From assembly GCA_007570785.1 (NCBI GenBank), contig ML662449.1, positions 17,299,601 through 17,363,600 on the forward strand: a stretch of DNA of 64,000 nt, written 5' to 3'. Of the stretch, positions 42,841 through 53,179 are shown in pieces; positions within the stretch are counted from its first letter, which is position 1; each line of letters starts with the position of its first letter. The notes beneath the pieces were generated by a model. The model was not told the origin of the DNA. It saw only the letters and a program-made list of their open reading frames with translations, and did no database searches. This DNA is from Antilocapra americana (taxonomy: Eukaryota > Chordata > Mammalia > Artiodactyla > Antilocapridae). The translations under genes were made by a program, and so were the position numbers.

Positions 42841-43584
42841 CCTTACCCAAATTTGAACCAGTCTGCTATTCCATGTCCAGTTCTAACTCTTGCTTTTTGA
42901 ACACTGCATACAGATTTCTCATGAAGCAGGTAAGGTAGTCTGGTATTTCCATCTCTTTAAGAATTTTCCACAGTTTGTTTTGATCTACACAAAGGCTTTT
43001 ATGTAGTCAATGAAACAGAAATAGATGTTTTTCTGGAATTCCTTTGCTTTTTTTTTTTTTTAATGATCCAATGGATATTGGCAATTTGATCTCTGGTTCC
43101 TCTGCCTTTTCTAAAACCAGCTTATACATCTGGAAGTTTTCATTTCACATACTGTTGAAGCCTAGTTTGGAGGATTTTGAGCATGATCTTGCTAGCATGT
43201 GAAATGAGTGCAATTGTGCAGTAGTTTGAACATTCTTTGGCATTGCCATCCTTTGGGATTGTGACAAAAACTGACATTTTTCATTCCTGTGGCCACTGCT
43301 GAGCTTTCCAAATTTGCTGGCATATTGAGTGCAGCACTTTCACAGCATCATCTTTTAGGATTTGAAGTAGCTCAACTGGAACTCCATCAGCTCCACTAGC
43401 TTTGTTCATAGTGGTGCTCCTAATGCACACTTGACTTCATATTCCAGGATGTCTGGCTTAGGTGAATGATCACACTATCGTGGTTATCTGGGTCATTAGG
43501 ATCTTTTGTAGCTCTTCTGTATATTCTTGCCATCTCTTCTTACTATCTTCTGTCCGTACAGTTTCTGTCGTTTATTATATTTTG

Positions 43585-43915
43585 CTGAAAGGTGAAGTGT
43601 AAGTGAAAGTCACTCAGTTGTATCTGACTCTTTGTGACCCCATGGACTCATCCATGGAACTCTCCAGGCCAGAATACTGGAGTGGGTGGCCTTTCCTTTT
43701 TTCAGGGGACCCTCCCAACCCAGGGACCTAACCCTGGTCTCCCTAGTCTCCTGCATTGCAGGAGGATTCTTTACCAGTTGAGCCACAAGGGAAGCCCAGC
43801 AATACTGGAGCAGGTAGCCTATCCCTTCTCCAGCAGATCTTTCCAACCCAGGAGTCAAACCAGCATCTCCCTCATTGCAGGCAGATTCTTTACCAACTTA
43901 GCTATCAGGGAAGCC
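43585..43915 (-). mobile_element. Bov-tA SINE, dimeric, antisense
   Basis: A full antisense Bov-tA (43585-43797) followed by a second tRNA-like head and centre (43798-43915) ending TATCAGGGAAGCC. So the unit has two heads and one tail. The same arrangement is present at 55250-55561, which suggests a real dimeric subfamily rather than two chance insertions. Confidence 0.85.
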
Positions 43916-44734
43916 TTTATATTTTTCTAAGTCTGGCAATATTGCAAGCTTTTTTTTTTATTATTATCATATTTCTTTGTGATGATTGCTTTGGGGCACT
44001 ACAAACTGCACCTATTTATAAGACAGCAAACTTAATAAATGTTGTGTCTGTTCAGACTTTTCCATTGATCAAGTGTTCCCCATCTCTTTCCCTCTCCTTG
44101 GATCCCCTATTTTATTAGATACAATATTGAAATTAAATTTGTTCATTACTCTACAATTGCCTCTAAGTGTTCAACTGAAAGGAATAATCACATCTCTCAT
44201 TTTAAATCAAAACATAGGAATGATTAAGCTCAAAGAGGAAGGCATGCCAAAAGATGAGACCATCTTGTCCCAACAGTTTTCCAAGTCATAAATGCAGAGA
44301 AAAAAATACTGAAGGAAACTAAAAACACTATCCCAGTGAAGGCACATGTTATAAGAAAGTGAAGCAGCCTTACTGTTGGTAAGCAGAAAGTTTTGGTGGT
44401 CTGGATAGGAGATCAAGCTATCCACAACATTCCCTTAGCCAAAGCCTAATCCAGAACAAGGCCCTAACTCCCTTCAATTATGTGAGGGCTGAGAGAAGTG
44501 AGGAAGCTGAAGCTGAAGAAGAAACGTTTGAAGCCAGCAGAGGTTGGCTCATGACATTCAAGGAAAGATTTCTCTATAACAAAGCACCAAAGTGAAGCAG
44601 CAAATGCAGACGTAGAAATTGCAGCAATTTATCCCGAAGATTTAATTGAGATGATTAATGAAGATGGCTACTACTCTAAACAGCATATTGTCAATGTAGA
44701 TCAAGTTTTCCTTATATTGGAAGGAGATGCCACT

Positions 44735-44901
44735 TAAGCTTTTTCTTTTTTAATTCATTTATTTTCTTTAATATTTTTTGGCCATGCTGCATCCCATTCC
44801 TTGTGGGATCTGAGTTCCCTGAACAGGGATTTAAGGACTGAACCTGGGCCCAAAGCAATTAAAATGCTATGTCTTAACCACTGACTGTCAGGTCATTCCC
44901 C
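44735..44901 (-). mobile_element. CHR-type tRNA-derived SINE, antisense
   Basis: Antisense CHR pattern: TTTTGGCCATGCTGCATCCC near 44776, AGGGATTTAAGGACTGAACC near 44825 (B box side), TCTTAACCACTGACTGTCAG near 44873. A T-rich run at its left end is the poly-A side. It interrupts the Tigger1 transposase in its catalytic domain. Confidence 0.82.
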
Positions 44902-45210
44902 ATCTAGGCCTTTCATAGCTAGAAAGGAGCAGCCAATGCCTGGCTTCAACTCCTCAAAGGACAGGCTGACTCTTTTTCTAAGGAGAAGTCACAAACGAAT
45001 GAAGCTTGTATCTTTAAGTTAAAGCCAGTGCTCATTTGCCATTTCAAAAATATTAGGGCCCTTAAAAATTATGCTAAATACCCTTTGCCTGTGCTCTGTA
45101 AATGGAAAAATAGAGACTAGGTTTACAACGTGTTCTATAAAATATTTTAAATCCACTGCTATGAACTACTTCTCAGAATTACTTTCAGAGAATTATTGCC
45201 ATTGACAATA

Positions 45211-45416
45211 CACTCCCTGGTGGCTCAGACAGTAAAGAATCTGTCTGCAATACCAGAGACCCAGGTTGATCCCTGGATTAGGAAGATCTCCCAGAGAAGG
45301 AAATGATAACCCACTCCAGTGTTCTTGCCTGGAGAAATCCACGGACAGATGATACTGGTGAGATATAGTCTACTGGGTCACAGAGTCTGACATGACTGAA
45401 ACACTAACACTAACAC
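45211..45416 (+). mobile_element. Bov-tA SINE, sense
   Basis: CACTCCCTGGTGGCTCAGAC head to an ACTAACACTAACAC tail, inside Tigger1. The target duplication is not clear. Confidence 0.92.
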
Positions 45417-46287
45417 TTTGATCTCCCAAGTATTTCAGTGGAGGTGTACAGTGAGATGAATGCTGCTTTCATACCTGCGAACACAGGATCCATTTTGCAT
45501 CTTATGGATGTTTGAGTAATTTTGCTTTCAAGTCTTATTTTTTAAGAAATAAATATTTTGTTAATCTATAGCTGAAGGATCTGCTCAAAGTCAATTAAAA
45601 ACCTTCTGGAAAGGATTGACCATTTTATTTGCCATTAGGAACATTTGTGATTCATAGAAAGAAGTCAAAATACCAATACGAACGGGAGTTCGAGAGAAGT
45701 TTATTCCAGCCCTCACCGATGACTTTGAGGGGCTTTAGAATTTAGTGGAGGAAGTAACAGCAGATATGGTGAAAACAGCAAGAATTAGAAATAGAAGCAC
45801 AGCCTGAACATGTGCTTGAATTTTTTCATCATTATGATAAATCTTTAACGGATGAACAGTTTCTTCTTATGAATGAATAGAGAAAATTTCTTGAGATAGA
45901 ATCTGTTCCTGGTGAAGACGCTGTAAAGATTGTTGAAATGACAACAAAGGATTTAAAATAATACTTAAATTTAGTTAATAAAGCAGTGTCAGGTATCAAG
46001 GGGATTGATTTCAATTTTGAAAGAAGTTTTACTATGAGTATAATGCTATCAAATAGCACTGCATGCTATAGAGAAGTCATTTGTGAAAGGAGTTAATTGA
46101 TCTGCAAACTTTAGTGTATCTTATTTTAAGAAATTGCCACAATTACCCCAACGTTCAGCATCCATTAAGCTGACTATTAAGCTCTCTGAAGGCTCGGATG
46201 ATTGCTAGCATTTTTTAGCAATAAAATATTTTAAATTAATCTGTGTACATTTTTTAGATATAATGCTATTGCACACTTAAATAGATT

Positions 46288-46491
46288 GTGTGCTTAGTCA
46301 CTCAGTCATGTCAGACTCTTTGAAAGCCCATGGATTGTAGCCTGCCAGGCTCCTCTGTCCATAAGATTCTCCAGGCAAGAATACTGGAGTGGACTGTCAT
46401 CCCCTTCTCCAGAGGATCTTCCTGACCTAGGGATCGAACCCAGGTCTCCTGCATTGCAAGATTTTTTACAGTATGAGCTACAGGGAAGTTC
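46288..46491 (-). mobile_element. Bov-tA SINE, antisense
   Basis: Antisense copy from GTGTGCTTAGTCACTCAG to GAGCTACAGGGAAGTTC, near the 3' end of Tigger1. CTTAAATAGATT (46276-46287) and CTTAATAGATT (46492-46502) are a target duplication with one base lost. Confidence 0.92.
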
Positions 46492-46699
46492 CTTAATAGA
46501 TTAGAGTATAGTAAAAATATAACCTTTACATGCACTGGGAAACAGAGTAATTCATATGACTCATTGTATTTTGATATTTACTTTATTGCTTTATTGATTT
46601 TTACTTTATTTACTCTATTTTTCAGTGGTCTAGAACTGAACCCACATCTCTGAGGTATGCCTGTAACAAAGTTTCAGAATCTGCTTGACTAATAGTGGC

Positions 46700-47095
46700 T
46701 AGTGACGGGTTAACAATTTAAAATACTTTCAGGAAAGGTGGTGGTGGGTGGATAAATTAAGAGCTTACAATTAGCATATACATACTGCTACATATAAAAT
46801 AATCAACAAGGATCTCTTGTATAGCACAGAGAACTCTAATCAATATTTTGTAATAATCTACATAGGAAAAGAATTGGGAAAAGAATAGATATATGTATGT
46901 CTGAACCACTTTGCCATGTACCTGAAATTAACATTACATTGTAAATCAACTCTTGTCATTGTTGTTGCTGTTCTATTGCCGAGTCGTGTCTGACTCTTTG
47001 CAACCCCATGGACAATAGCACACCAAGCCTCCCTGTCCCTTACCATTTCCCAGAGTTTGCCCAAATATACTCTATTCGAATATAAAACAAAAACT
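46700..47095 (+). mobile_element. Older ruminant L1 3' UTR with BOV-A fragment
   Basis: Same 3' UTR type as at 16400-16700: AATCAACAAGGATCTCTTGT at 46799, TTGGGAAAAGAATAGATATA at 46875 and ACATTGTAAATCAACTC at 46935. At 46957-47068 an antisense BovB/BOV-A 3' end (TTGTTGTTGCTGTTC then CCGAGTCGTGTCTGACTC) is inserted just before the L1 end, which resumes with ATACTCTATTCGAATATAAA. Confidence 0.8.
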
Positions 47096-48396
47096 TTTAA
47101 AAAATCAATTTAAAATGCCCTTAAGAAATCACCTACCAGGTGACTAAGCTTACTTGAAGATGTTGGTAATTACAAAAAATGGAGGTGCGGGTAGGGAAAG
47201 AAAATGCATTAAAAAAATCATTCAGGATAAAAGGAATAGGAGATTTGAATGCATTCCAAATAATTAATGGCCCTGGACCTCTGGGAAGGTGATAACTTCC
47301 AGCCTGTACATGAACAGTCCACTCCCCAGTTCTGATGGTGCTGCACAGCCTTTGGGTTAGAGCTCTGTCACACCTCTCAGGTCCCTGGGGTGAGGCTCCA
47401 CCACACAGGGACTCTGAGCGAGGAGGTGTTATTGAGGAGGGCTGGGATGCCCTGATAGGTGGCAGGAGCCAGACTCTTTAGGACAGAATCTGAGATATGA
47501 GGACCCTGGCACCTGCAGCACCTAGGAGCTTCTCATTCCAGGATCCTCCTGCAGCTAGTAAAATTCCTAAGAGTGAACAAAGGTGAGTGGCAAAATATAT
47601 ATGTGAAAACCACAGTGGAGAAATATTGACCTTTGACACAAAAAGAAAACCAAAGGGGAAACAAGTCTTTAGGGAAAAAAAAAATACAATTAAATCAATT
47701 CCATTAGAGGTTTGGTAAACCTGAACTTGATTTCTAATGAAGTGATAATCTCATCTACATTCATACTTCAAGTGTTTTCTACACTGACACAGAATAATGT
47801 TCTGAGACATGAAGCAGTGAGTGTGTGTGTTTCTTTTCTTCCCATGTCCTTCCAGGAAGAGAGTGTCCTTGTGCATTTACTCTAGAAAGAGACATGGTAG
47901 GCAGACCACAGAAATGCCTGCAAGTCTGCTTTTTCTGTTTCAAGAGCTTCAGGAAACTTAGGATTTTCGGTATATATAGAAAGATCTGGAGGAACAAGTC
48001 GGAAGAGACTAGTGCTTCTATCCAACTCAGACAAAAAATGTCTTCTCAGATAAAGTGAGGAAAAGAAAGATAAGTGAAAGAGTAGAGAACCCTACATGAG
48101 TCCAAAGGCAGTGGTAAAATTCAAAAAGAGAAAAAGTCTGCTTGATTCCTCCAGTCAGAAGGCCCATGGACAAATTCAGCAAAAATTCCAGAATGTTCCA
48201 GTTGCAGCCAAGGGTACCCCACACCACAGAAAAGTGATACTAGATGGAATGCCTGAATCTAAAGTGGCCATGTGAACAGGAGAGAGAATGTGAATGTGGA
48301 TTCCACAAGGACAGGCAATTCCTCTTTCCTCTATTTCTCCAGTTGCAGAGCATGCCAATCACATTATAGGTGCACAGTTAATATTTACTGCAGAGT
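47096..48396. other. No recognised feature, includes GC-richer block
   Basis: About 1.3 kb without an assigned repeat. 47265-47560 is GC-richer than its surroundings, with CTGGGGTGAGGCTCC and similar blocks. It has no open frame with a recognisable domain, no splice-bounded exon I can defend, and no known repeat. It could be a decayed pseudogene, an LTR or unique DNA. Confidence 0.4.
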
Positions 48397-48461
48397 GTCA
48401 GGGAAGCCTGGTGTGCTGCATTCTGTGGGATCACAAAGAGTTGGACTTGACTGAACAACAC
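48397..48461 (+). mobile_element. BOV-A/Bov-tA tail fragment, sense
   Basis: GGGAAGCCTGGTGTGCTGCA through CACAAAGAGTTGGACTTGAC to ACTGAACAAC, the last 65 bp of the BovB-derived tail. Confidence 0.85.
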
Positions 48462-48463
48462 AA

Positions 48464-48576
48464 AGGACTTTCCTGACTAACCAGCGATTAAACCTCTGGG
48501 CTTCCATTTCAGGTGGCATGGATCAGATCCCTGGTAAGGATACTAAGGTCCTGCAAAATGCACAAGGCAGTCAATT
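48464..48576 (+). mobile_element. CHR-type tRNA-derived SINE, sense
   Basis: AGGACTTTCCTGACTAACCAG, then TTCCATTTCAGGTGGCATGG and ATCAGATCCCTGGTAAGGAT in the B-box region, ending near the CCTGCAAAATGCACAAGGC segment. Second CHR copy in the window, opposite in orientation to the one in Tigger1. Confidence 0.78.
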
Positions 48577-48775
48577 TTTTTTTTCTTTACTGCATTATAA
48601 ACAAATGAGTAAGTATAAGTGAGAACTAGCTATACCTCACAGCAACCCAGTAGAAAAAAGGGCCAAAGGAAGCTAGCTAGACCTGACAGTGCATTGCTTC
48701 TGGTACATTTTTTTGAGGACTGGTTTCTTCTTGTATCCACATTTGCTTTGATGCCCCAATACAATACTCACTGGA

Positions 48776-48955
48776 CTTCCCAGGTGGCACTAGTGGTAAA
48801 GAACCAACCCAGGTAGATATGATATCTGGGTCAGGAAGATCCACTGGATGAGAACATGGCAACCCACTCCAATATTCTTGCCTGGAGAATTCCATGGCCA
48901 GGGGAGCCATAGAGTTGCAAAGGGTTGAACATGTCTGGAATGACTTTAACACATC
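48776..48955 (+). mobile_element. Bov-tA SINE, sense, diverged
   Basis: GGACTTCCCAGGTGGCACTA head, with part of the A/B-box interval deleted, then GGCAACCCACTCCAATATTC and a decayed tail to about 48955. Confidence 0.88.
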
Positions 48956-49077
48956 TGTACACACTATACACAACAGAGAATTCAGATATATCTTCAAAGA
49001 AACTGGAGGGAAGTGTGACCGAGATGAAGATTTTGCCCCACTTCCAGAGTAGAATTTCATACAAGAATGTAGCTCAT

Positions 49078-49530
49078 TCTATTCTTCAACAATTCTTTAT
49101 TAACTCCTCTTATGTGCCAGACACTATTCTAGGTGCTAGGTAGATGTCAGTAAATCAGAGTAGAGTTATAGAAACACAAAGCTACATTTATTGTACATAG
49201 GTAATATTTTTAGGTGTGATTATAAGTCGTTGTTGTCTCTTAGTCTCTAAGTCATGTCCGACACTTTTGTGACCCCATGGACTGTAGCCCTTAAGGATTC
49301 TGCATCCATGGGATATTATAGGTCACATATTATTAAATGTATTATAAGCAATAACTCAAAAGGACATTCAGGTAGATATTATGGTAACAAATGTTTTACA
49401 GATGAGAAAACTAAAACACAGAAAAGTTAAGCACTTTGTGCAAGGTCATAAAATCGAAAAGTGTGGATTCATAATCTGAAGCCAAAGGCCTTCAAGCTTC
49501 AATTCTATACTTTTAACTGTGAGTTTGTAA
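49078..49530 (-). mobile_element. MIR (and L2/MIR-type 3' end), antisense
   Basis: ATGTGCCAGACACTATTCTAGG at 49111 is the L2/MIR-type 3' region. The block 49360-49530 with TTTTACAGATGAGAAAACTA (49393) and GTTAAGCACTTTGTGCAAGGTC (49426) is the MIR core read antisense. A Bov-tA tail piece lies between them at 49232-49312. Probably one MIR with an insertion. Confidence 0.75.
49232..49312 (-). mobile_element. Bov-tA tail fragment, antisense
   Basis: GTTGTTGTCTCTTAGTCTCT then TCATGTCCGACACTTTTGTG and CCATGGACTGTAGCC, followed by an abrupt end at about 49312. Confidence 0.85.
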
Positions 49531-49797
49531 GCCGAGATTAAATTCTTTACATCCTAATGTAAAGAAACAACACCCTCAAAAGCATATCTCTACTCAGGAC
49601 CTCTTGCTTGGGCTCTACAACCCTACATCCAATTACTTACTGGGTATTTCCAAGGCTAAACCCACAGGAACCTCAGACTCAATTTACATGAATTCAAGAC
49701 AGTTCTTTGCAATGATCACTGAGGAAGGCTTTCTTATATCTCTGTGCTATTCTTTGGAACTTTGCATTCAAATGGGATATATCTTTCCTTTTCTCCT

Positions 49798-51414
49798 CTT
49801 TTTTTTTTTTTTCTGTGAATCTTTTTTTTTTTTTTTTTTTAGTTTCGCCATACAATGACATGATATCACCATGGGTTTACATATGCTCCCCCTCCAGAAC
49901 CCCCCTCCATCCTCCCACCCCCTGGGAAATCTCATTGCACCAGCCCTGAGCATCAATCCTGGGCTGGCGATTGATTAGACATATGGTAATTAACATGTTT
50001 CAATGCCATTCTCCCATATCATCCCACCCTTGCCCTCATCCACAGGGTCCACAAGTCTATTCTATACATCTGCGTTCCTTTTGCTGTCTCGCATGCTGGG
50101 TTCTCGTTACCGTCTTTCTAAATTCCATATATATGCGTTAATATACTGTATTGTTGTTGCTTCTGGCTTACTTCACTCTGAATAATGGGCTCCAGTTTTG
50201 TCCATCTGAGTAGAACTGATTCAAATGATTTTTTTTTTAATGCTGAGTAATATTCCATTGTGTGTATGTACCACAGCTTTCTTATGCATTTGTCAGTTGA
50301 TGGGCATCTAGGTTGCTTCCATGTCCTGGCTATTGTAAACAAAGCAGCGATAAACATTGGGGTACACGTAGCTCTTTCAATTCTGGTTTCCTAGGTGTAT
50401 ATGCCCAGCAGCTGGATTTCTGGGCCATATGGCAGGTCTATTTGTAGTTTTTTAAGGAATCTCCACACTGTTTTCCATAGTGGCTGTACTAGTTTGCAAT
50501 CCCACCGACAGTGTGAGAGAGTTCCCTTTTCTCCACATCCTCTCCAGCATTTATTGCTTGTAGATTTTTGGATGGCAGCCATTCTGACTGGTGTAAAGTG
50601 GTACCTCATTGTGGTTTTGATTTGCATTTCTCTGATAATGAGTGATGTTGAGCATCTTTTCATGTGTTTGTTAGCCATTTTTATGTCTTCTTTGGAGAAA
50701 TGTCTGATAAGAACAAATAATTTCACAATTTGTATGGAAATACAAAAAACCTCGTATAGCCAAAGCAATCTTGAGAAAGAAGAATGAAACTGGAGGAATC
50801 AACCTGCCTGACTTTAGGCTATACTACAAATCCACAGTCATGAAGACAGTATGGTATTGGCACAAAGACAGAAATATAGATCAATGGAACAAAATAGAAA
50901 GCCTAGAGATAAATCCACACATCTATGGACACCTTATCTTTGACAAAGGAGGCAAGAGTATACAATGGAGAAAAGACAACCTCTTTAACAAGTGGTGCTG
51001 GGAAAACTGGACAGCCACTTGTAAAAGAATGAAACTAGAACACTTTCTAACACCATACACAAAGATAAACTCAAAATGGATCAAAGATCTAAGCATAAGA
51101 CCAGAAACTATAAAACTCCTAGAGGCTCTCTGACATAAACCAAAGTGGGATCCTCTATGACCCACCTCCCAGAATATTGGTAATAAAAGCACAAATAAAC
51201 AAATGGGACCTAATTAAAATTAAAAGCTTCTGCACAACAAAGGAAACTATAAGCAAGGTGAAAAGACAGCCTTCAGAATGGGAGAAAATAATAGCCAATG
51301 AAGCAACGGACAAACAATTAATCTCAAAAATATACAAGCAACTCCTGCAGCTCCATTCTAGGAAAATAAATGACCCAATCAAAAAGTGGGCCAAAGAACT
51401 TAACAGACATTTCT
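49798..51414 (-). mobile_element. Ruminant L1 with 5' inversion (twin-primed)
   Basis: The minus-strand part (50705-49843) is L1 ORF2 end plus 3' UTR, with poly-A as T-runs at 49843-49798. The part 50706-51414 is the adjoining upstream ORF2 segment in reverse orientation. Both parts meet at the same ORF2 position around CAGACATTTCTCC. CCTTTTCTCCT at 49787-49797 and 51415-51425 is an exact 11-bp target duplication within BovB. The T-run is split by CTGTGAATC, so the A-tail has an interruption. Confidence 0.93.
50391..51412. pseudogene. L1 ORF2 C-terminal pieces in the inverted L1
   Basis: On the minus strand 50768-50391 keeps the C-terminal Cys motif ([18 protein letters not shown]). On the plus strand 50771-51133 and 51177-51412 carry the preceding ORF2 segment ([21 protein letters not shown], then [15 protein letters not shown]). 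The same protein is thus split across both strands by the inversion. It cannot be expressed as one chain. Confidence 0.88.
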
Positions 51415-51565
51415 CCTTTTCTCCTTTGTCTTTGGCTTCTTTTCTTTTCTCAATTATTTGTAAGGCCTCCTCAGACAGCCATTTTGCTTTATTGGATTTC
51501 TTTTTCTTGAGGGTATCTTGACCACTGCCCCCGGTACATGGTCATGAACCTCTGTTTGTAGTGGT

Positions 51566-52905
51566 GTGATCACATACCTAGAACCAGCTATCCTGAAATG
51601 TGAAGTCAAGTGGGCCTTAAGAAGCATCACTATGAACAAAGCTAGTGGAGGTGATGGAATCCCAGTTGAGCTATTTCAAATCCTGAAAGATGATACTGTG
51701 AAAGTGCTGCACTCAATATGCCAGCAAATTTGGAAAACTCAGGAGTGGCCACAGTAATGGAAGAGGTCAGTTTTCATTCCAATCCCAAAGAAAGGCAATG
51801 CCAAAGAGTGTTCAAACTACTGCACAATCACACTCATCTCACATACTCGTAAAGTAATGCTCAAAATTCTCCAAGCCAGGCTTCAACAGTATGTGAACTG
51901 AGAACCTCCAGATGTTCAACCTGGATTTAGGAAAGGCAGAGGAACCAGAGATCAAATTGCCAACATCTGCTATATCATCAAAAAAGCGAGAGAATTCCAG
52001 AAAAAATATCTACTTTTGCTTTATTGACTATGCCAAAGACTTTGACTGTGTAGATCACAACAAACTGTGGAAAATTCTTAAAGGAGTGGGAATAGCAGAC
52101 CACCTTACCTGCCTCCTAAGAAATCTGTTTTCAGGTCAAGAAGCAAGAATTAGAACTGGACATGGGAAAACAGAAAAAATAAGGAAAGGAGTATGTCAAG
52201 GTTGTATATTGCCACCCTGCTTATTCAACTTCCACGCAGAGTGTATCATGCTAAATGCTGGGCTGGATGAAGCACAGGTTGGACTCAAGATTGCCCAGAG
52301 AAATATCAATAACCACAGATACACAGATGATACTACTCTTGTGGCAGAAAGCTAAGAAGAACTAAAGAGCCACTTGATGAGCATGAAAGAGGAGAATGAA
52401 AAAGTTGTCTTAAAACTCAACATTCAGAAAACTAAGATCATGGCATCCAATCCCATCACTTTCTGGAAAATAGATGGGGCAACAGTGGAAACAGTGAGAG
52501 GCTTTATTTATTTATTTTTTTTTTTTGGACACTAAAATTACTGCAGATAGTGACTGCAGCCATGAAATTAAAAGACGCTTGCTTCTTTGAAGAAAAGCCT
52601 TGACCAACTTAGACAGCATATTAAACAGCAGAGACATTGCTTTGCTGACAAATATCCATCTAGTCAAAGCCATAGTTTTTCCAGTAGTCATGTATGGATG
52701 TGAGAGTTGGACTATAAAGAAAGCTGAGCACCAAAGAATTGATGCTTTTGAACTATGGTGTTGGAGAAAACTCTTGAGATTCCCTTGGGCTGCAACGAGA
52801 TCCAACCAGTCCATCCTAAAGGAAATCGGTCCTGAATATTCATTAGAAGGACTGGTGCTGAAGTTAAAAACTCCAATACTTTGGCCACCTGATGGGAAGA
52901 ACTGA
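51566..52905 (+). pseudogene. BovB RT remnant in the 51.5-53.1 kb copy
   Basis: Pieces at 51566-51757 (VKWALRSITMNKASGGDGIP), 51912-52355 (CFIDYAKDFDCVDHNKLW, GVCQGCILPPCLFNF, HRYTDDTTLVAES) and 52600-52905 (YGCESWTIKKAEHQRID). The palm motif reads YTDD: both Asp are kept but Ala is changed to Thr. Stops at 51757 and 52353 and indels around 52510 break the gene; a T-rich tract replaces coding sequence at about 52506-52526. Confidence 0.88.
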
Positions 52906-53179
52906 TTCCTTGGAAAAGACCCTGATGCTGGGAAAGAGTAAAGGCAGGAGGAGAAGTGGACGACAGTGGATGAGATGGTTGGATGGCATCACCAACTCAA
53001 TGGACATGAGTTTGAGCAAGCTTTGGGAGCTCATGATGGACAGAGAACCCTGCATGCTGCAGTTCATAGGGCTACAAAGAGTCAGACACAACTGAGAGAC
53101 TGAACTGAACTGACAACAATTCTTCCCAAGTTTGCCTGGGCTTCCTACATCATGGAAAGACATGCCTCTCTATCTTGCT

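Larger units (their letters stand above)
41155..43578 (-). mobile_element. BovB LINE inside Tigger1
   Basis: Antisense BovB from a TTGTTGTTGTTGTTGCTGTTC tail side at 41155 to the region before RT at about 43575. ATTTTG at 41149-41154 and 43579-43584 may be the target duplication. It is interrupted at 42082-42840 by an L1-derived insertion. The palm motif reads YTDV, so this RT is dead. The 5' half is missing. Confidence 0.9.
44160..46210 (+). pseudogene. Tigger1 transposase remnant
   Basis: Pogo-type transposase pieces in order: an N-terminal helix-turn-helix region from about 44160 (IGMIKLKEEGMPK), the SASRGW-like block near 44535, the GEAANADVE block near 44592, NVDQVF at 44693 that carries the first catalytic Asp with the next residue changed from Glu to Gln, a KTFWKGLT-like block at 45600, and the C-terminal region to GGS near 46205. 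Stops and frameshifts throughout plus a SINE inside the DDE core. It formerly cut and pasted its own element at TA sites. Confidence 0.82.
41003..46663 (+). mobile_element. Tigger1-type DNA transposon, split by insertions
   Basis: The 5' end CATACCTC (41007) and the 3' end GAGGTATGCCTG (46652-46663) form the terminal inverted repeats of a Tigger1-like pogo element, with a TA at 46664-46665 and a decayed left flank. Tigger segments are about 41003-41154, 43916-44734, 44902-45210, 45417-46287 and 46492-46663, together about 2.3 kb, near the full length of the family. Between them lie a BovB, a dimeric Bov-tA, a CHR SINE and two Bov-tA. It is old and inactive. Confidence 0.9.
49703..53117 (+). 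mobile_element. BovB LINE with inverted 5' segment
   Basis: 51562-53117 is a plus-strand BovB from just before RT to the ACTGAACTGAACTGAC end. Directly left of it, 49703-49786 plus 51426-51561 is a more 5' BovB segment in the opposite orientation, split by an L1. About 215 nt of BovB that should lie between them is missing. The topology is that of twin priming (5' inversion). Two independent insertions are possible, but the head-to-head join without intervening sequence makes one event more likely. Confidence 0.75.

Noticed and set aside
47825..48058. A 77-codon frame with several Cys, considered as an exon
   Set aside because: No recognisable domain, no supporting splice context and no related frame nearby.
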